This document shows positions 59,524-64,000 of a DNA stretch of 64,000 bases, in pieces (positions within the stretch are counted from its first letter, which is position 1; each line of letters starts with the position of its first letter). Made by a program: the position numbers and the translations under genes. The notes under the pieces were generated by a model. It was given only the letters and a program-made list of their open reading frames with translations, was not told the origin of the DNA and did no database searches. The stretch comes from Rhodococcus sp. 14-2470-1b (lineage in GTDB: Bacteria; Actinomycetota; Actinomycetes; Mycobacteriales; Mycobacteriaceae): positions 62,001 to 126,000 of the forward strand of contig NZ_NPFY01000025.1 of NCBI RefSeq assembly GCF_002259415.1, written 5' to 3'.

Positions 59524-60340
59524 GGCGCGAGCCACCGTCGACGGCGATGCTGTGCCCGGTCACGTAGCGTGCGCTGTCCGACAACAGGAACAGGAGTGGA
59601 CCGAAGACCTCCTCGGGTGCGCCGAGGCGGTGCAGCGGTACGGCGTCGAGCGCCTTTGCGAGGGCTTCGGGGTCTTCTTGGACCCAACGGGTCATCTCGG
59701 TGTCGATGTAGCCGGGTGCGATGGAGTTGACGCGAATGCCGATGTCGCCGAATTCCACAGCGAGGGACTCCGTCAGATGTGCGACGGCCGCCTTCGAGGT
59801 GCAGTAGGCGCCACGGCCCTTGCGGACACGCAGTGCGGACACCGAGGACATGTTGACGATGGCGCCGCCCTCGCTCATGTGCCTGCCTGCCGCCTGAGAA
59901 CCGAACAGGACTCCCTCTACGTTGACGCTCAGCGTCGCATTGATCTGCTCCGGCGTGATGTCGGCAGCAAGGGCGAACGGGAAGATGCCCGCGTTGTTGA
60001 TCCAGAAGTCGATTCGGCCGAACTCTGAAAGAGCGGTCTGCGCCAGGGCTTCGTGATCGTCGGCGACGGTGACGTCGATGCGCGCGCCGACGACCTTTCC
60101 GGGCTGGGCGACGAGCTTGTCGGTGGCCAGCTCGCGGTTCAGCTGCTCGGCTGTTTCCTTCATCTGCGCGTCGTTGATGTCGGCGCCGATGACGTTCACA
60201 CCGCGAGCCGCAAGACCTTTGGCGAACACCGAGCCCATTCCGCGCGCGGCACCGGTGATGACGGCGACCTTGCCCGCGAGTTCCGGGTAGACCGCGGTCA
60301 TCGTGCGGTCCACGACGCGTCCAGGATTGGTGGTGGTCAT
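59516..60340 (-). CDS. Short-chain dehydrogenase/reductase (SDR2)
   Basis: A 274-residue classical SDR with AGGAGAG ahead of the ATG 60340. LAGKVAVITGAARGMGSVFA has the TGxxxGxG cofactor motif, DFWINNAGIFPFALAADITP the NNAG, IVNMSSVSALRVRKGRGAYC the catalytic Ser, and GAYCTSKAAVAHLTESL the YxxxK pair. VNSIAPGYIDTEMTRWV is conserved. It is the first gene of the operon, read away from the IclR gene. Confidence 0.92.
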   Translation of the reverse strand: MTTTNPGRVVDRTMTAVYPELAGKVAVITGAARGMGSVFAKGLAARGVNVIGADINDAQMKETAEQLNRELATDKLVAQPGKVVGARIDVTVADDHEALAQTALSEFGRIDFWINNAGIFPFALAADITPEQINATLSVNVEGVLFGSQAAGRHMSEGGAIVNMSSVSALRVRKGRGAYCTSKAAVAHLTESLAVEFGDIGIRVNSIAPGYIDTEMTRWVQEDPEALAKALDAVPLHRLGAPEEVFGPLLFLLSDSARYVTGHSIAVDGGSRHV

Positions 60341-60410
60341 GAAATCTCTCCTTGCGAAAAAGTCTCTCGATCGGGCTGACCGGAGCAGAGCTTGCGGTGG
60401 CCCGGGAGAT

Positions 60411-60445
60411 GTGCGATAATCGCACGCAGTGTGCGATACATATCG
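60411..60445. promoter_or_regulatory. IclR operator between SDR2 and iclR
   Basis: GTGCGATAATCGCAC (60411-60425) is a perfect 7-1-7 palindrome. A second, degenerate copy, TGCGATACATATCG (60432-60445), follows. IclR proteins commonly bind 13-15 bp palindromes of this kind. Confidence 0.75.
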
Positions 60446-60488
60446 AACTGTAGGTGGTCCACCTCACAAACGTCAACAGGGGCGACAA

Positions 60489-61199
60489 GTGACTCATGGT
60501 TTCTCGAGTAAAGATGCTGTTCAGCTCGATTCGGGCATGTCGAAAACCCTTCATCACGGCCTGGTGGTTCTGGAGCTTCTGGCCGAGTGTCCGAACGGAC
60601 TGTCCATAACCGAGATCGCCGAAGGCATCGGCGTGCATCGCACTGTCGCGCACCGACTGGTGCGGACCCTGGAGGCGCATCACCTGTGCCGTCGGGACGA
60701 CTTCAAACGAATTGCACTCGGGGCAGGACTCGTAGCGCTTGCCGAGCCCGTCGAGCAAGATCTCCGAACCGTGGCGCGTCCGGTGTTGGAGGAGCTCGCT
60801 GATCAGCTGGGTGCGACGGTGCATCTCGTCGTACGCGAGAACGACCACGAGGTGCGAGCTTTGATGGTCGTCGAACCCCGCGGCGCGAAGGTACACGTCG
60901 CCTTTCGCGGCGGACAGGTGGATCCTATCGACCGCGGATCCGCCGGACTTGCAATGCTCGCCGCTCTGCCCGAGGTGGAAGGCGAGCGCGCAGAAGTGAC
61001 CCGGGCCCGCGCCGTCGGCTATGCGGTCACCCAGGGTGAGGTCATCCCGTCTGTAGGTGGTGTGTCAGCGGTGATTCCAGGCCGCCGCGGTGATGCGCTG
61101 GCAAGTCTCGGCGCGTCCGTCTTCGAGATCGACGACGAAAAGCGCCTCGGCGCAGCGGTGGTCGCCGCGGCGGCACAATTGGGTCGGCTGTTGCGTTAG
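60489..61199 (+). CDS. IclR-family transcriptional regulator
   Basis: A 236-residue regulator from GTG 60489 (VTHGFSSKDAVQLDSGMSKT); ATG 60537 is an alternative. The helix-turn-helix is in LSITEIAEGIGVHRTVAHRL (residues about 38-58). The C-terminal IclR effector domain includes GATVHLVVRENDHEVRALMV and VHVAFRGGQVDPIDRGSAGL. It is divergent from the SDR2 operon, and a perfect palindrome lies between. It should control SDR2-FAD-MHS-SDR1. It converges on fahA with an overlap of four nucleotides. Confidence 0.9.
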   Translation: MTHGFSSKDAVQLDSGMSKTLHHGLVVLELLAECPNGLSITEIAEGIGVHRTVAHRLVRTLEAHHLCRRDDFKRIALGAGLVALAEPVEQDLRTVARPVLEELADQLGATVHLVVRENDHEVRALMVVEPRGAKVHVAFRGGQVDPIDRGSAGLAMLAALPEVEGERAEVTRARAVGYAVTQGEVIPSVGGVSAVIPGRRGDALASLGASVFEIDDEKRLGAAVVAAAAQLGRLLR

Positions 61200-62371
61200 T
61201 CCTTCTTTGCCGGGACGATGCGGCCGCGGACGTCGCCGAAACCGATGCGGGTGCCGTTCGGTCCTGGTGCGTTGGCAGCGATGACTACCTCATCGCCGTC
61301 TTCGAGGAAAGTTCGAGTCTCGTCGCCCAGTATCGCGGGTTCCGCTCCGCCCCAGGTCAGTTCGATGAACGCCCCGCGCTGGTGCTTCTCCGGCCCGGAG
61401 ATCGTTCCCGACGCGAACAGATCACCGGTGCGCGAGGTGGCTCCGTTGATGGTCTGGTGAGCGAGCATCTGAGCGGGTGACCAGTACATCTCGCGGTACG
61501 GCGGGTACGAGACGTCGTGGCCGTTCCAGGAGACGGTCAGGTCGATATCGAGTGCCCAGGACTGAGTTTCACGCAGATATTCGAGGGGTTGCGGCTCTTG
61601 GATCGGGGTGATGGTTCGCGCTGACTCGAGGGCGAGCAGCGGCACTACCCACGGCGAGATCGACGTCGCGAAGCTCTTGCCGAGATTGGGGCCGAGGGGC
61701 ACGTATTCCCAGGCTTGGATGTCGCGGGCCGACCAGTCGTTGACGACTACGGCTCCGAAAACGTGTTCTGCGAATCGGTCCGGTGTGATCGGGCCGTTCG
61801 ACGGGATTCCGACGACGAAGCCCATCTCTGCCTCGATGTCGAGTCGAGTGCTCGGCCCGAAGGACGGCATCGCCTGATCGGGCGCCTTGCGTTGACCGTT
61901 CGGTCGCGCGATGTCCGTTCCGGAGACGACGACGGTACCTGAGCGACCGTGGTATCCGACCGGAAGGTGTTTCCAGTTGGGCAGCAACGGTTCTGCGTCG
62001 GGACGAAACAGACGACCGAGATTGGTGGCGTGATGTTCCGAGGCGTAGAAGTCCACGTAATCGGCCACGTCGAACGGCATGTGCATCGTGACGGTGTCGA
62101 GCGGGTGAATTGCGTCGGTTGGGACGGAGTCTGTCGTGACGGCCTCGGTGAGCGTGGTGCGGACCTCGATCCAGCGCGCGCGGCCCTGAGCCATGAAGGG
62201 GTTGAGAGACGCGTGGTCGAACACGTCGTCGTGCAAAGCTTGCACGAGGTCGACGACGTTGTTGCCGAGCCGGACTCCGACGCGCTTGTCGGTCGTACCG
62301 GTCGAAAAGATGCCGTACGGGAGGTTGTCGATCCCGAACTCGGAATTGAAAGGGACGTCGATATGTGTCAC
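61196..62371 (-). CDS. fahA: Fumarylacetoacetase
   Basis: A 391-residue FAH-family hydrolase that splits fumarylacetoacetate to fumarate and acetoacetate, the last step of tyrosine/homogentisate breakdown. GTG 62371 (VTHIDVPFNSEFGIDNLPYG) has GAAGGAG 6 nt upstream. PVGYHGRSGTVVVSGTDI carries the catalytic His and metal-near Arg; DIEAEMGFVVGIPS, NDWSARDIQAWEYVPLGPN and SGTISGPEKHQRGAFIEL hold the remaining Mg/Ca ligands and the Glu-Lys-Gln set. It follows the 265-aa gene and hmgA, all leftwards, with a 40-nt hairpin in between. Confidence 0.95.
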   Translation of the reverse strand: MTHIDVPFNSEFGIDNLPYGIFSTGTTDKRVGVRLGNNVVDLVQALHDDVFDHASLNPFMAQGRARWIEVRTTLTEAVTTDSVPTDAIHPLDTVTMHMPFDVADYVDFYASEHHATNLGRLFRPDAEPLLPNWKHLPVGYHGRSGTVVVSGTDIARPNGQRKAPDQAMPSFGPSTRLDIEAEMGFVVGIPSNGPITPDRFAEHVFGAVVVNDWSARDIQAWEYVPLGPNLGKSFATSISPWVVPLLALESARTITPIQEPQPLEYLRETQSWALDIDLTVSWNGHDVSYPPYREMYWSPAQMLAHQTINGATSRTGDLFASGTISGPEKHQRGAFIELTWGGAEPAILGDETRTFLEDGDEVVIAANAPGPNGTRIGFGDVRGRIVPAKKD

Positions 62372-62390
62372 GTGGGGCTCCTTCGGAGCT

Positions 62391-62430
62391 GTGAGCAGAA
62401 ATGTGCACACTGGTGCACATTTCTACTCAC
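62391..62430. terminator. 40-nt hairpin inside the homogentisate operon
   Basis: GTGAGCAGAAATGTGCAC (62391-62408) pairs with 62413-62430 with one G-T type mismatch around ACTG. It overlaps the end of the 265-aa gene and lies before fahA, so it may attenuate fahA transcription or stabilise the upstream mRNA. It is a close relative of the hairpin at 22420-22459. Confidence 0.7.
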
Positions 62431-63224
62431 AAGGGGTTGATGAGTCCTAGCGAAATCAGGTCGTCGAGCGGTTCACTGATACTGCAGGTCCCGAACGACA
62501 GGAATGCGCGGTCGGTGTCGATCGCGGCGACTTCTTTCGCCACGACATCGGGATCCCGGATCGCGAGGATGCGTTCGAGATCACGAACGGAATCACCGTC
62601 GGCCGCGGCCTGAGCTGCAAGCAGCACATTCAGATAGCCGTGCTGCTCGAAACCGTTGTCCGCGGCGGTGTTCCGGATCGCGTGATGAAGCCCTGCGGTG
62701 GCTTTGAACCGAACACCACGACGGGAGGCCTCGGCAATGCCCGCCGCCAGTTCCGCCTCGTCCGGATACAGGTCCGCTGTGACGCCTCCCGTGCGGAACT
62801 TCGCCCGGTAACCGCGCCGCTCGACGGCGTCGAAGACGTCGTTTCGGCGATCGTCGCGGGGGATCTCGACGTAGACATCGACGTTGTCGGCGACGGCGCG
62901 CAGTGCAGTCAGGTCGGTGCCGTCCGGAATTGCGACCTCGACGGCTACGACCGAAACGCCTGGGATCGACTGCGCTGCTTCGAGTCCTGCAGCGACGCTC
63001 GACGGGCCTCCAGGAGCGGTCAACGACAGGTCGATCTTCGTGGGCGTCAGCTCATGTAGTCGCGGGATCGGGAAGACGAACGGCCCGACGAGATGTGCGT
63101 AGGCTGCGTCGCGGTAGCCGAGGTGCTGCGGCACCGCGTGGCCCAGAGGTGCGTTGCCGGGCGGGAACAGGGCTGCGTCGTCGCACAGTCCGTGGAAGAG
63201 CTCCGGTATCGAGGATGCGGTCAC
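62427..63224 (-). CDS. Unrecognised 265-aa protein of the homogentisate operon
   Basis: A 265-residue soluble protein. The GTG start overlaps the hmgA stop as GTGA, and fahA follows after 55 nt, so it belongs to the homogentisate operon. Segments VSVVAVEVAIPDGTDLTALR, GYRAKFRTGGVTADLYPDEA and RGVRFKATAGLHHAIRNTAA suggest a beta/alpha fold with conserved Lys, Arg and His in the style of a TIM barrel (FKATAGLHHAIR). LGHAVPQHLGYRDAAYAHLVG is another conserved-looking region. I know no experimentally studied member. A role in tyrosine breakdown, perhaps an accessory or isomerase-like function, is inferred from the operon only. Confidence 0.75.
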   Translation of the reverse strand: MTASSIPELFHGLCDDAALFPPGNAPLGHAVPQHLGYRDAAYAHLVGPFVFPIPRLHELTPTKIDLSLTAPGGPSSVAAGLEAAQSIPGVSVVAVEVAIPDGTDLTALRAVADNVDVYVEIPRDDRRNDVFDAVERRGYRAKFRTGGVTADLYPDEAELAAGIAEASRRGVRFKATAGLHHAIRNTAADNGFEQHGYLNVLLAAQAAADGDSVRDLERILAIRDPDVVAKEVAAIDTDRAFLSFGTCSISEPLDDLISLGLINPL

Positions 63225-64000
63225 GACGCCGGTCCTCGCCCAGCCCAGCTCCAGGCATAAGCCGGGTCTTCGCAGGCGAGCGCGCCCTCGCCGAGTTCGA
63301 GGGGGCGGAACGTGTCGACCATGACGGCGAGTTCGTCGAAGAACTCGGCGCCGATACTACGTTCGTACGCGCCGGGCTGGGGACCATGAGCATGTCCGCC
63401 AGGATGGATGGAGATCGAGCCCTGCCCGATGCCCGAGCCCTTACGGGCTTCGTAGTCGCCGCCGACGTAGAACATGATCTCGTCGGAGTCGACATTGGAG
63501 TGGTAGTACGGCACCGGAATCGACAGCGGGTGGTAGTCGACCTTGCGCGGCACGAAGTTGCAGATGACGAAATTGTCGCCCTCGAACGCCTGATGCGCAG
63601 GCGGGGGCTGGTGCACACGACCGGTGATGGGTTCGTAGTCGGAGATGTTGAACGTGTACGGATACAGGCATCCGTCCCAGCCGACGACGTCGAACGGGTG
63701 GTTCGGATACACGTAGCGGGTGCCGACGATTCCAGTGGATCCACGGTGTTTGACGAGGACCTCGACATCTGTGCCCTCGGCAAGCAAAGGGGCGGCCGGA
63801 CCGTGAAGGTCACGCTCGCAGAACGGTGCGTTCTCCAGGAGCTGGCCGAACTTCGACAGGTACCGCTTGGGCGGGACGATGTGGCTGTTCGCCTCCATCG
63901 CGTAAGCGCGTATCTCGCCGTCGGGGACCCAGCGATGCGTCGTCGCGCGGGGGATCAGTACGTAGTCGCCTTGGCGTGCCTGCAGTGCGCCGAACACGGT
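63221..64000 (-). CDS. hmgA: Homogentisate 1,2-dioxygenase (N-terminus cut by window edge)
   Basis: About 260 C-terminal residues of HmgA, which opens the ring of homogentisate with O2 to maleylacetoacetate. RATTHRWVPDGEIRAYAMEA, HPFDVVGWDGCLYPYTFNIS and YHSNVDSDEIMFYVGGDYEA are characteristic, and HPGGHAHGPQPGAYERSIGA carries the iron-binding His cluster near the C-terminus. The gene continues beyond the right edge, so its start is not in the window. It is the first gene visible of the hmgA - 265-aa protein - fahA operon. Confidence 0.93.
   Translation of the reverse strand, partial: TVFGALQARQGDYVLIPRATTHRWVPDGEIRAYAMEANSHIVPPKRYLSKFGQLLENAPFCERDLHGPAAPLLAEGTDVEVLVKHRGSTGIVGTRYVYPNHPFDVVGWDGCLYPYTFNISDYEPITGRVHQPPPAHQAFEGDNFVICNFVPRKVDYHPLSIPVPYYHSNVDSDEIMFYVGGDYEARKGSGIGQGSISIHPGGHAHGPQPGAYERSIGAEFFDELAVMVDTFRPLELGEGALACEDPAYAWSWAGRGPAS

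Noticed and set aside
1..64000. tRNA, rRNA, prophage, integrase or transposase genes
   Set aside because: None seen on reading both strands; no tRNA-like TpsiC segment or transposase motif was recognised, though a dedicated search was not possible.

Overview
The window looks like chromosomal DNA from a high-GC actinobacterium of the Nocardiaceae, most likely Rhodococcus or a close relative. This is inferred from gene content (DUF3558 lipoprotein, AurF-type diiron oxygenases beside an FprB-like reductase, a TY-Chap-like protein, many GTG/TTG starts, strong G/C third-position bias), not from a marker gene. I saw no rRNA, tRNA, CRISPR array, phage module or insertion sequence. Coding density is high and most genes sit in short operons.

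Left part (1-16 kb): a truncated gene, an unknown coiled-coil protein, an HNH nuclease, small envelope proteins including a DUF3558 lipoprotein, an acyl-CoA ligase, an F420/flavin oxidoreductase, a flavoprotein monooxygenase and a SanA-like protein. Then comes a complete zinc-uptake locus of the AztABCD type (8.5-13.9 kb) with two AztD-like proteins and three similar Zur-like boxes. Two clusters of a 58-nt palindromic repeat, three copies each and in opposite orientation, bracket 4.15-10.08 kb. An AurF-like diiron oxygenase follows.

Middle part (15-30 kb): a GntR regulator diverges from hyuA-hyuB-amidase and a zinc alcohol dehydrogenase with its own palindromic operator. Next are an ABC importer (ATPase, NMT1-like binding protein, permease), a LacI regulator and the operon Gfo/Idh dehydrogenase - DUF993 aldolase-like protein - sugar isomerase/epimerase-like protein. 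The same 14-bp palindrome lies just after the predicted promoters of both the importer and the dehydrogenase operon, so LacI probably controls uptake and breakdown of one unknown substrate.

30-54 kb holds an ABC-F ATPase, lipoproteins, a TesB-like thioesterase, a CGNR regulator with an EamA exporter, two tandem ArsR-AHSA1 cassettes, a 2-oxoglutarate/Fe(II) oxygenase, an FprB-like ferredoxin reductase paired with a second AurF-like oxygenase, a TetR-regulated flavoprotein monooxygenase, and an ADP-ribose/NAD locus (ADP-ribosylglycohydrolase, macrodomain, NrtR). It ends with a TY-Chap-like protein, an excalibur protein, an unknown protein and a dicarboxylate symporter.

Right end (54-64 kb): a catabolic block with a VOC protein, a flavoprotein hydroxylase, and an SDR - FAD dehydrogenase - MHS transporter - SDR operon facing an IclR regulator with a perfect operator. 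Then part of the homogentisate pathway: hmgA (cut by the window edge), an unrecognised 265-aa protein and fahA, with a 40-nt hairpin inside the operon that resembles one at 22.4 kb.
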